Shown here: in pieces, positions 8,641-16,981 of the stretch
How positions within the stretch are numbered: the stretch's first letter is position 1
How the letters are laid out: each line of letters starts with the position of its first letter
Assembly (NCBI RefSeq): GCF_000196795.1
Contig: NC_014259.1
Span: forward strand, 2,976,001 to 3,040,000
DNA from: Acinetobacter oleivorans DR1
GTDB taxonomy: Bacteria > Pseudomonadota > Gammaproteobacteria > Pseudomonadales > Moraxellaceae
Reading direction: 5' to 3'
DNA length: 64,000 nucleotides
Made by a program: the position numbers and the translations under genes
Notes under the pieces: generated by a model
The model's database searches: none
What the model saw: the letters and a program-made list of their open reading frames with translations, nothing else
Told to the model about the DNA's origin: nothing

Positions 8641-9564
8641 TTAAAGAGGAATAGCCTTGGAAGCGACTTTTACCAAAGTACCTCCACCAGGAACAACCGT
8701 ACTAGCTAACTCCGCCGAAAGTTCTACTAAATTTTCTTTAGTAAAAGCTTGATCAAAAGTATTCCGGAACCAACTTCCTTGTTCAATAACTTCTCCAGTA
8801 AGCCCATCAACTTCAATAACACCAATTTTATCTGCATTAGACCAAATATATTCAAATGCATAAACTGGACGAAAATATAGGTACAGTTGGGTTATTTCCT
8901 CTGAATCTTCAATAATATTAGTCGCATGAACTTTTTGATTTTGTAGTTCCGATCTGACAATGCTAGTAATAGAATCAAGAGAAAGTAATGGTTGAAGTAC
9001 ATTCTCAAATTCGACTTTATCTACTTCGGAAAGTTCAAATTTTTTAATATATTCAGCTAAATGAGATGATTTGAGTTCACGCTGTAGACCATCAAAATAA
9101 TTTGAGAACTCTATTTTTCGGCTACAGACTTCCTTCATTTGTAATTCTACTTTTCCTTTATCCTGCTGGCGTGTAACAGGATAATTTTTTTGTTCAGGGT
9201 CTTCATAAACCTGAATTTGCTTCGCATGTGGATTATGTACAGGAATAGAATAAGTCACAACACAATCGTAATTAAGGTTACGTTCGCTTGAGACAAACCA
9301 AAATGGTTCATAACGTAATATATGATTTTTTAAGTGTACTGTTTCTTCCGTAGGACGTTTTAAAAAATTAAATTTTGCTAACATTCCAAAAGCATTAACC
9401 TTCTTCTTTTCAGCTTGTTGCTTTGCTGAATCAAACTCAAATATTTTTTTAAAAACAAAAATTTTATGGTTTTCAGCTTTTACTTCTAATTTTGACATAA
9501 TGATATCATTGCTATTAAATAAATTTTTTAAATTATAGTTATTAAAACTCATAAAATAAATCAT
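8641..9564 (-). CDS. Hypothetical protein, about 300 residues
   Basis: I do not recognise this protein. The frame has three early ATG codons (9564, 9552, 9498), none with a strong ribosome binding site. Starting at 9498 would give MSKLEVKAENHK and 285 residues. The chain is soluble and charged. Two stretches resemble a PepSY-like strand pattern, including IGVIEVDGLTGEVIEQG near residue 255 of the long form. The end, STVVPGGGTLVKVASKAIPL, is mildly hydrophobic. Codon use and length support a real gene. It is followed by the convergent hairpin and has no obvious operon partner. Confidence 0.6.
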   Translation of the reverse strand: MIYFMSFNNYNLKNLFNSNDIIMSKLEVKAENHKIFVFKKIFEFDSAKQQAEKKKVNAFGMLAKFNFLKRPTEETVHLKNHILRYEPFWFVSSERNLNYDCVVTYSIPVHNPHAKQIQVYEDPEQKNYPVTRQQDKGKVELQMKEVCSRKIEFSNYFDGLQRELKSSHLAEYIKKFELSEVDKVEFENVLQPLLSLDSITSIVRSELQNQKVHATNIIEDSEEITQLYLYFRPVYAFEYIWSNADKIGVIEVDGLTGEVIEQGSWFRNTFDQAFTKENLVELSAELASTVVPGGGTLVKVASKAIPL

Positions 9565-9765
9565 TGAGATTGTATATTTTCACTAACTATAAGATTAAAT
9601 AACACTATAAACATATATAATTCTATAATCTTTCAACCTATTAACACACAACAAATCAATAACTTAAGCAATTTAAATAAAATTTAACTTCGGCTTTTAA
9701 TATTGTGCTTAAGATTTATAGGTAATATCCTTAATCCAAGTAATCTATTCATTTTGCCATATAAG
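9565..9765. other. AT-rich intergenic region
   Basis: About 200 very AT-rich bases upstream of the hypothetical gene and downstream of the TetR gene. No frame, tRNA or clear hairpin with a U-tail was seen. Confidence 0.4.
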
Positions 9766-10332
9766 TTATTCATTCATACTAGACAAACAGTTTGAAAAAT
9801 AATCCAACAACTTCTCTCTTTCATCTGGCTTGTTTGGATCTAAAAGCTGAACCATTGCTCCATCAATCACAAACAAAAACATGTGAGCATCTTGTTTTGA
9901 AGCATTTGTGTTGGTGGTTAAAAGCAAATTATAGATTTCATTAATAAACCAGTTTCGATATTCAACGACCACCTGATAGACCTTTGGATGTGTTTTCGCA
10001 ATTTCAAAAATAGCTTTAAAAGGTAAATGATAAAGTCCGTCTAAATCGGCATGTAAAAAGTAAAGCTTACGCAGTTTTTCAACTAGGGTTAATTCTTTTT
10101 GATCATGAATGATTGAAAGTACCTCATGTTTTAGCCCATCTTTTTGAAAGGTTAAACTCATTTGAATTAACCTTTCTTTTGAATGAAAGTAATTATAAAA
10201 AGTCGCTTTGGGGATTTTCGCTGACTCAATAATTCGGTCTACCCAGACATTGTGAAAGCCATAGTTGTTAAACAGATATCGGGAAGTGTGAAGCACACTT
10301 AAAGCACGAGATGGGAGATCTGAATGTGGCAT
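9766..10332 (-). CDS. TetR/AcrR-family transcriptional regulator
   Basis: 188 residues from the ATG at 10332. A longer frame reaches 10446, but its extra N-terminus does not look like a TetR arm. The helix-turn-helix spans about residues 10-55, with LFNNYGFHNVWVDRI and the recognition part KIPKATFYNYFHSKERL, classical for the family. The ligand-binding C-terminal domain is ordinary in length. TetR proteins usually repress a neighbouring transporter or enzyme gene. None is adjacent here, since the upstream side is the structured non-coding segment at 10.6 kb. Its target is therefore unknown. Confidence 0.85.
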   Translation of the reverse strand: MPHSDLPSRALSVLHTSRYLFNNYGFHNVWVDRIIESAKIPKATFYNYFHSKERLIQMSLTFQKDGLKHEVLSIIHDQKELTLVEKLRKLYFLHADLDGLYHLPFKAIFEIAKTHPKVYQVVVEYRNWFINEIYNLLLTTNTNASKQDAHMFLFVIDGAMVQLLDPNKPDEREKLLDYFSNCLSSMNE

Positions 10333-10610
10333 AGTTTTACCGTTATAAAATAAATTCTTGTTGTATATAAATGAGATATAAAAACCACTGCCGTTTTTTG
10401 GGAGAAAAAAAGGCATAGCAAAGCCCCTAAAGACTGTGCTTGGCACATCTCAAGTTTTATTGTTGATTAAGTTTTTAGTTAAGACGAGTTAAAGTCTGAA
10501 AAACCCTATTGGCTTTCAAACTGCTCTAAAAGTTTAAGTTGTGTCGTTATAGCTTTTGACAAAGGCTGCCAAGAAATAATGAATGTGCAAAGCCAACTCC
10601 TTTTTATTGG

Positions 10611-10785
10611 GAGTTCTGCCAAAACATTAAAATTATGGTGGCAGAACGGAAGAAGGTTGACAGACTGGTCAAACGAGGCCAGCACACCCAAAGGTGTCCC
10701 CCTCCCGTTCCACCGCAGAGGGGGCACGAGGGTGCACACACCAAAAGTAAAAACCTTTAGTGCTCGTTTGAATCAGCCTGTCAAA
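10611..10785 (+). ncRNA. C4-antisense-RNA-like structured element
   Basis: A non-coding segment with consecutive hairpins: GTTCTGCC/GGCAGAAC (10613-10620 with 10640-10647), ACACC/GGTGT (10684-10697), CCCCCT/AGGGGG (10698-10724) and GCAC/GTGC (10724-10735). The stretch 10656-10677 is nearly complementary to 10763-10784, including a perfect 9-bp block TCAAACGAG/CTCGTTTGA and a 7-bp block TTGACAG/CTGTCAA. A chain of hairpins plus short segments complementary to the same transcript downstream is how the C4 repressor RNA of phages P1 and P7 works. I assign it to that type from structure and memory, not from a covariance search. Confidence 0.45.
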
Positions 10786-11248
10786 GCCGGCTGGCAATGT
10801 GGCCAGCAGGCAAAGGATAGTGCTCTACCCTATTGCAGTCAAGCACACAAAACGACATTTGCTTTAAAATAGATCATTAAAAAGTAAGGATAAATAATGA
10901 GTGAGTTATTGTTAAAGAAGGGTTTATAACGGTATTGAAATTTATATAGATATATTAGTTTCGACAGGTAAGACTAGAATATAAAATGCTAAATGATGAA
11001 ATGAATGAAGTAGAAAGTTTCAGTTAGAAATCGCAATAATTCACCAATATGCCTTTAAACCTATTATTTATACTTCTCTCGATCTGCTTTCTGCTCCGAA
11101 CAACTCAATAAGAATATAATAGTAAAAATAGTTGTTTGCTTTTCATTCTATTTCTTTCTATTTATAAAAAATATATAATATTCTCAATAGCTTTCTAATT
11201 ATCTATTACATTCAATCAAGATCATTTAGTTTCAATAAAGAGAATAAA
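10786..11248. other. Intergenic region after the C4-like element
   Basis: It begins with another strong hairpin (GCTGGC, loop AATGTG, GCCAGC at about 10790-10807). Then, after AAGGATAAATA, comes a ten-codon frame starting with ATG at 10897 (MSELLLKKGL). This could be a leader peptide or the stump of a lost gene. The rest is AT-rich and I see no further gene before the DUF898 gene. Confidence 0.4.
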
Positions 11249-12337
11249 ATGCAAGAACAAGCTTTACCCTCATCTCCTCAAGATTTGAATGAGGATCAAA
11301 ATATTACGTCCCCACCAATTTCTCAATCAGGAATTTATCATTTTAAGTTTCATGGTAAAGCTTCAGAATATTTTGGAATCTGGATCGTTAATATTCTTTT
11401 AACTATTATTACTTTAAGCTTATATGCACCGTGGGCTAAAGTTCGTCGCTTACGCTATTTCTATGGCAATACAGAATTTTTTGAACGTCGCTTTGATTTT
11501 ACAGGCATTCCAACCAAGATTTTGATTGGACGTTTAATTGCATTAGGAATTTACGCCGTATTTGCAATTTCATCACAGTATTCAATGATTGCGACTGTGG
11601 TTGGACTAGTTGCATTATATACAGCAATACCTTGGCTAATTCGCGCTACTTTGCGTTTTACTGCAAGAAATAGTAAGTTCGGCAACGCACGTTTTTATTT
11701 TGGTGGAACCATAAAAGAATCTTATAAAGTCTTTCTTTTGAGTATATTGGTATATATTTTCACATTAGGAATTTTTACACCTGTAGCTATTTGGCTATAT
11801 AAAAAATATTATCTAAACAACTTATATGCTGGACAATTAAATTTTAAATTAAACGCAAAATGGTCTGCATATATGGCTGCAGTTTATATACCAGTTTTTA
11901 TTGCTATTGGTATAATTGCTATTTTTTCAATCATTTACTTTGCCATGGCAGGAACAATTGCTGGGTTCTCACCGAACGTTGCAGTCTTCGGAATAGTTAT
12001 GGTATATGCATTTATTGGATTATTTATTTATCCATTAATTGCTGCACGTATTTTTATTACGACATGGAACAATACTACAGTTGGAAACAGTCAATTTAAA
12101 ACAGACTGTAATCAATGGCGTTTTGCATGGATTGTAGCTTCAAACTGGATTGTAAAAATCTTAACCATAGGTTTAATGTCTGCTTGGGCTGCAGTTCGTA
12201 TTCACAAATATCAGATTGAATCGATGAGTTTAATTTTATTAGATGATCCAGATCAAATGATGAATCTCGCTCAGCAAGAACAAAGTGCTTTAGCTGAAGA
12301 AATCAGTGACATTTTTGATATTGACATCTCTCTATAA
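11249..12337 (+). CDS. DUF898 (YjgN-like) multi-pass membrane protein
   Basis: 362 residues. A short polar N-terminus is followed by repeated blocks of the DUF898 family: FHGKASEYFGIWIVNILLT near 30-48, LSLYAPWAKVRRLRYFYGNT near 57-76, a second similar block around 150-190 and a last block near 270-320 ending SAWAAVRIHKY. Eight or so transmembrane segments are expected. The function of YjgN/DUF898 proteins is not established. The M48 peptidase gene starts 20 bases downstream on the same strand. This two-gene pairing is common for DUF898 proteins, so the two probably act together at the inner membrane. Confidence 0.85.
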   Translation: MQEQALPSSPQDLNEDQNITSPPISQSGIYHFKFHGKASEYFGIWIVNILLTIITLSLYAPWAKVRRLRYFYGNTEFFERRFDFTGIPTKILIGRLIALGIYAVFAISSQYSMIATVVGLVALYTAIPWLIRATLRFTARNSKFGNARFYFGGTIKESYKVFLLSILVYIFTLGIFTPVAIWLYKKYYLNNLYAGQLNFKLNAKWSAYMAAVYIPVFIAIGIIAIFSIIYFAMAGTIAGFSPNVAVFGIVMVYAFIGLFIYPLIAARIFITTWNNTTVGNSQFKTDCNQWRFAWIVASNWIVKILTIGLMSAWAAVRIHKYQIESMSLILLDDPDQMMNLAQQEQSALAEEISDIFDIDISL

Positions 12338-12357
12338 TAATCTGAGTTTACTTATTT

Positions 12358-13449
12358 ATGTCCCAAGCAGTAGATATCATTTTCTATGATGGCATAGTGT
12401 CTAAACCTCACCATGCTCAGATTTCAGCTCAATCTAAATCTGAAGTTCTCATTCGGTATGGTGAGCAATTAGAACAACAACGTCATTATCAATATACTGA
12501 TATGAAATTGATTGGTGCGCTGGGACAGTTACACCCAGTGATTGAATTATCTGATGATGCACGGATTGAATTTCATAGTGCATTACCAGAATGGTTTAAT
12601 TACACAACTAAAAAGGTTCAACATTCGATTTGGAAACTTGAACGCTCTCCGAATCTTATTCTTTTTAGTGTAATTTTTGTGATTACTTTTGCGATCATTC
12701 TAGTGAAATGGGGTGTTCCAGCCACATCCCATTATCTTGCTTTTCAATTACCTGAGAATACTTTAAAGAAACTAGGTGATGAAGCCGAGAATTATGTATT
12801 AAATAATTGGACTGCACCCAGCCAATTAGCACAAACTCAAAAAGACCAAATTACTAAACAATATTTGAATACTGTTGCTGAAAACAGACCAGCCAAATTA
12901 GTCTTCCGTAAAGGCGATCATTTAGGGGCAAATGCTGTAGCGCTACCCAATAATACAATTATCGTCACAGATGAACTGATCAAAATGGCCCATACTAATC
13001 AGGAAATCTTAGGCGTATTAGCCCATGAACAAGGCCATTTGGTTTATCGCCATAGTTTGCAACAAGGGTTAACTAGTTTAGGCTTAAGTATATTATACAT
13101 TGCAATGACCGGAGATAATTCAGACTTATTTACGTCATTACCTGCTGCTATGATAGGTGCAAATTACTCACGTAAATTTGAGTCAGAAGCCGATCTATAT
13201 GCTTTACAGCTGATGGATAGGAAGCATATAGAAGTCTCGCACTTCGCAAATTTCTTACAACGTTTAAGCGATACAACAGAAGAAGGTATTGATAAAAAAA
13301 ATCAGTCCAACCTACCAACTTCTCAAGAAGAATCTTCAGCTAATAAATTATCTACAGCTGTTCTTGATACTTTATCCTCTCATCCTGCAACTGAAGAGCG
13401 TATTCGAATGGTTCATGATTTTGAGAAAAAACAACATGCTAAAGATTAA
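12358..13449 (+). CDS. M48-family membrane zinc metallopeptidase
   Basis: 363 residues. The zinc motif HEQGH is at residues 223-227, inside VLAHEQGHLVYRHS, and the third ligand is Glu277 in KFESEADLYAL. A single transmembrane segment around residues 100-120 (LILFSVIFVITFAIILV) separates an N-terminal domain of about 95 residues from the peptidase domain. The catalytic part therefore probably lies on the periplasmic side, anchored to the inner membrane. Related M48 enzymes (HtpX, LoiP, BepA) take part in envelope protein quality control. Its substrate is unknown. It forms an operon with the DUF898 gene. Confidence 0.88.
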   Translation: MSQAVDIIFYDGIVSKPHHAQISAQSKSEVLIRYGEQLEQQRHYQYTDMKLIGALGQLHPVIELSDDARIEFHSALPEWFNYTTKKVQHSIWKLERSPNLILFSVIFVITFAIILVKWGVPATSHYLAFQLPENTLKKLGDEAENYVLNNWTAPSQLAQTQKDQITKQYLNTVAENRPAKLVFRKGDHLGANAVALPNNTIIVTDELIKMAHTNQEILGVLAHEQGHLVYRHSLQQGLTSLGLSILYIAMTGDNSDLFTSLPAAMIGANYSRKFESEADLYALQLMDRKHIEVSHFANFLQRLSDTTEEGIDKKNQSNLPTSQEESSANKLSTAVLDTLSSHPATEERIRMVHDFEKKQHAKD

Positions 13450-13486
13450 ATAGTAGAAAATGAAGATTCATGCCTAAGACACGATG

Positions 13487-13561
13487 AAATATAAAGTTAA
13501 GCTGAAATCTCAATCTGCTTAACTCAATCCAAATTTCCATATGAGTTGCCAAGTACTAAAA
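13487..13561. repeat. Degenerate direct repeat, copy A
   Basis: About 75 bases with roughly three quarters identity to 14163-14236. The best block is ACTCAATCCAAATTT followed by ATATG and then TTGC, AAGTA and TAAAA. The two copies flank the small secreted-protein gene at 13603-13968 in the same orientation. Confidence 0.6.
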
Positions 13562-13602
13562 CTTTTTAAAGGCACTCAAAATAATTTATAGGCTCACAGA
13601 GT

Positions 13603-13968
13603 CTATCTAGAAAATTTATGGTCTTTAGGAAGTGGAGCATCACATGGTTGATCCGTCTTTACATTGACCATTTTCACAGGCCCATCGTTGTAGATTGTTA
13701 CCTTACAGCCTTTTACGACATATTCTTGTTGAATGCCACCGTACATTTCATCCTCAGAAACAGCAGATGCAACATCACATGCCTCGTCAACACGGCACAT
13801 ATCCTCTTGCCCACCTACAGCTTCTGCTCCAGCAGCTTCCATTACATCTACAGCACTCTCTTGTACTTCAGCATCTACAGCCTGTATTTTTGCTGCATAT
13901 GTATTTGAAAGATTCATCATAAGAAAAATTGCAAGAAATAACTTACTACTAGGTTTTATTAAATTCAT
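13603..13968 (-). CDS. Small secreted acidic protein, unknown
   Basis: 121 residues. It has an N-terminal signal peptide (basic start, core LFLAIFLMMNL, probable cut after NTYAA). The mature part is acidic and rich in Ala, Val and Glu up to about residue 75, then has a compact C-terminal part with a KGCKVTIYNDGPV stretch. Four cysteines (near 58, 64, 88 and 108) suggest disulfides. No family is recognised. It is a lone gene between two degenerate direct repeats and looks like an accessory gene. Confidence 0.6.
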   Translation of the reverse strand: MNLIKPSSKLFLAIFLMMNLSNTYAAKIQAVDAEVQESAVDVMEAAGAEAVGGQEDMCRVDEACDVASAVSEDEMYGGIQQEYVVKGCKVTIYNDGPVKMVNVKTDQPCDAPLPKDHKFSR

Positions 13969-14162
13969 GAATTATCCATATCTCTTAATTTAAATTTGGT
14001 ACATATCAGGCGATTTTACTTTGCAAGTTAGTGATGCAAAGGGGTTTATATTATAAGTAGCCATTTTACTCATAATTATACATATAGCAGCAACAGTTGA
14101 CCCGAAAGAATTCTTCAAACAATTACAAGATATTGACCATTATGAAAGTGCAATTAACTACA
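13969..14162. other. Intergenic region with a possible coding remnant
   Basis: On the plus strand, about 14070-14170 reads as an uninterrupted but startless peptide with a protein-like composition (AATVDPKEFFKQLQDIDHY and onward) ending in TAA. It may be the stump of a deleted gene. There is too little sequence to name it. Confidence 0.3.
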
Positions 14163-14236
14163 AAATATAAAATTAAACTGAAACTTAATTCCACCCAACT
14201 CAATCCAAATTTTTATATGGATTGCTAAGTAATAAA
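14163..14236. repeat. Degenerate direct repeat, copy B
   Basis: Partner of 13487-13561. It runs directly into the tRNA-Ser-like repeat that starts at 14234. Confidence 0.6.
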
Positions 14237-14293
14237 AAAGCCCCTGCTTTTAACAGAGACTTTTCGAATTTGGTGAAGCAGTGAAATTCTAAT
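14234..14293. repeat. Decayed copy of the tRNA-Ser 3' end and terminator (att-like)
   Basis: This stretch matches 16770-16831, which is the terminator and 3' end of tRNA-Ser(UGA), at about 85% with one gap. Shared blocks are AAAAAAGCCCCTGCTTTTAA, CTTTTCGAATTTGG, AAGC, GTGA and ATTC. The copy here is no longer able to form a tRNA arm or a perfect terminator. Direct duplication of a tRNA 3' end is the usual scar of site-specific integration, and the monooxygenase gene lies between the copies. Confidence 0.65.
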
Positions 14294-16063
14294 TCAAACT
14301 AAGTATTGATGATATGGCTTTGTGCAACTCATTGTCCGCTGATTCAATTTTGTTGCTTTGCCAAGCAATATAGCCGTCTGGCCTGATCATTATGCAAGCA
14401 TTTTCATCATTACCCCAAGAGCGAGAAAGTTCTCCATAAGAGTCTTCAACGTCTCTTTTTGGACCTACCTGTATAACGTTAATATCCAAGTTAAGCTGTT
14501 TATTCAGGTTGTCTACAGCAAGTTTCCATTTATCGCCTTGTAGCCAACAGAAAAGCGTAAACTTTCCATTTCCGATTAAGTCTAAGGTTGATATTTTTTT
14601 ATGATTTTTGACTAGCCATATATGAGGAAGTTTATGACCAGAGGTAAATGAGGAAGTTTATGACCAGAGGTAAATGAGGGATAATAATGAAGATCTTCAT
14701 CTCTACTAGAATCTATTTTATTTTCAATAGCAGACTCTGCTCCAACAATTGCAGATGAATGATACCTTACGTTAGTTTCTACGCCTAAGGCAGCAAATTC
14801 ATAAGCTTTATATTCAATTGCAGATCTTAAATCACGGCGTTTAACAGCACCTTTTTCATTACCTTCGCTTAAGGCATTTATGCTTCCCTGCATCGTCTCT
14901 GTACTGTACTTTCCATCTAACTCTAAAGCAGAAAATATTGTAGAGAACTCTCTAACACTTTGATTTGCTCGTTTAACAATTCGCTCACCAACAGGTGCTC
15001 TTTCTTCATTAAAACTGTCTAATAAACCACTACCGGCTTTGCCATTTAATACAAATGCTAATTTCCAACATAAGTTATAAGCGTCTTGTATAGATGAGTT
15101 TGAACCTAATCCATTCGAAGGAGGATGACGATGGACAGCATCGCCAATACAGAAAACTCGACCTTTCGAGTATTGTTCTGCATACATTTCATTTACTGTC
15201 CATAACGACTTACTACTTATGTTTATTTCAATGTCGTTATCACCAATAAGCTGTTTGCAAATCGCAATCGCCTCATCATCGGTAAGAGATGGCTCTTCTT
15301 TTTCAATGTCATACCCCCAAACAATCTGCCATTCATTCCAAGGTCTGACCATCCGCAACAACCCTAGGCCAATCCCACCAATGTTTGCTCCGGGTTGTAT
15401 AATCCACCACAGGTAACCAGGTCGATGCGAGACGTATTTGGCTAAATCGGCTTTAAAAATAATACTGATACTGCCACTTTTCCCCATTTTACCTGCCATA
15501 GGTAAATCTAAATCTTTTACGACTTGGCTACTTGCACCATCAGCTCCAATTAAATACTTACATCGGATTAAATATGTTTGTTTAGTTAATCTATCTAAAA
15601 CAGTGACTGTTACGCCATCCTCATCTTGTACATGAGATAAGTATTCCGTATCAAATCTTGGATGACTGCCTCGTGATGCTGCATTTGAAAGTAAAATAGG
15701 TTCAAATAGGTGTTGAGGAAGATCGCACTGTTCACAAGGACTCGCTTTAGCATATTCTGACATTCTTTCAGGATGATTCATTCCATAAGGAAAGCGTCCA
15801 ATTTCATCACCCGTTAAAGATGTGCAATAAACAACATCTCCCATGACTTCTTTTGGTGCTGCTTTTGCGATTACTTCATCTGAGATCCCCAAGTCTCGAA
15901 CAATTTCCATAGTTCTTTGACTGATATAATGAGCACGAGGGCTGTTTGCCAGCCATCTATATTTAGTTATTATGATATTTCTAATTCCATAACTACTTAA
16001 CATAAGTGCAGCAGAAGAACCAGCTGGACCACTTCCAACAATTAAAACATCAGTTTCTAACAT
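14289..16063 (-). pseudogene. FAD-dependent aromatic-ring monooxygenase (PheA/TfdB type), frameshifted
   Basis: The first 470 or so residues carry all marks of a class A flavoprotein hydroxylase of the phenol/2,4-dichlorophenol monooxygenase group: VGSGPAGSSAA for ADP binding near residue 8, IGADGASS near 170, and CIGDAVHRHPPSNGLGSN near 300. The frame then runs into a foreign 13-residue end because of a 26-bp tandem duplication (14622-14679). Removing one copy restores reading through HIWLVKNHKKISTLDL to the natural end at 14289, a protein of about 582 residues, normal for the family. The lost part is the thioredoxin-like C-terminal domain. AGGA precedes the ATG at 16063. A 483-residue truncated product could still be made. 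Confidence 0.85.
14622..14679. repeat. Exact 26-bp tandem duplication causing the frameshift
   Basis: Two perfect 26-base copies (14622-14647 and 14648-14673) plus six further matching bases. Twenty-six is not a multiple of three. Both copies are identical, so the event is recent. Confidence 0.95.
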
Positions 16064-16769
16064 TTTTATCCTATTACTTACATATTTTGACAGCTAAATA
16101 GTTATTACGTTTTTTTAAAGCAAATAACCATTTTGAATATAATATTGCTTCTAAAAACTCTTTTAGATCATGGAGGTAAAAACTTCACAACATTAAGTAT
16201 TAAATAAGTCTATAAAAGTTATAAAGCAGATTTTTAATAAAATTGATATATCTTCACAGTTCAAGATTCTAATAAATAAAGGAAAATTTAAAAACCAAAT
16301 GATCTAGAGTCTAAAATAAATATAACATTTATATTTTATTGGTAGCATTGGCAAATCTCTGCATATTTTATAATTTGAAAAAATAAAATTTATATTATCA
16401 ATTTTAAAATTTCTTTCGATATTACTAGACTTAAAATCAGATAATTATTAAATAAAACTAAAAAATTCTGCTAAAAATATGATGAATGCAGTTATTTATA
16501 ATATTAATTTTTTAATAATACAAAGGTTACAAATTATCCGATTATTCATTAATCCATCATTAGACCTTCTTCTCTTACATTAACTACATATAGATAATTT
16601 CATTGTTCAAAATAATCTAGTGAATCACTCATAGGTAGAAGAAGGTTTTCTTTTGATCTTTCTTCTAACAATTACAGATTCATTAAAGAGAACTATTTGC
16701 TGAAGAGAGCCATATTCAAGTTTTATATTGACCAATTTATATTTAATCAATATTGAAAATATAGACATA
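16064..16769. other. Very AT-rich region without genes
   Basis: About 700 bases with long A/T runs between the monooxygenase start and the tRNA-Ser terminator. The only open frame here also runs through the tRNA on the same strand and is not credible. The composition is lower in GC than the neighbours, consistent with acquired DNA. Confidence 0.55.
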
Positions 16770-16806
16770 AAAAAAGCCCCTGCTTTTAACAGGGGCTTTT
16801 CGAATT
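16770..16806 (-). terminator. Terminator of tRNA-Ser; intact partner of the att-like repeat
   Basis: Arms AAAGCCCCTG and CAGGGGCTTT around a six-base loop, with an A-run on the plus strand that becomes the U-tail of the minus-strand transcript. Together with the tRNA 3' end (to 16831) it is the intact partner of the decayed repeat at 14234-14293. Confidence 0.8.
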
Positions 16807-16896
16807 TGGCGGAAGCGGTGAGATTCGAACTCACGGAGGACTCACACCCTCGTCGGTTTTCAAGACCGGTGCATTAAACCGCTCTGCCACGCTTCC
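16807..16896 (-). tRNA. tRNA-Ser (anticodon UGA)
   Basis: A 90-nt gene with the encoded CCA at 16807-16809. The acceptor stem is GGAAGCG/CGCTTCC. The anticodon loop CTTGAAA gives UGA. The T arm TGAGTTCGAATCTCA and a long variable arm (CGAGGGTGTGAGTCCTCCG region) identify a serine tRNA. Its 3' end is the probable integration site of the 14.3-16.8 kb segment. Confidence 0.95.
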
Positions 16897-16981
16897 ATGT
16901 GCGTAAGAATACAAAGCTTATTCATTTTATTCAAGAAAAATATCATTGCTTTGTGTTCAAGTGCATATTGTTTCATCAATT

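Noticed and set aside
10506..10872. Overlapping 77- and 97-codon frames on opposite strands
   Set aside because: They run straight through the hairpins of the C4-like element. The structure explains the conservation better than coding does.
16625..16834. 69-codon minus-strand frame
   Set aside because: It begins inside tRNA-Ser and its terminator on the same strand. Open by chance.
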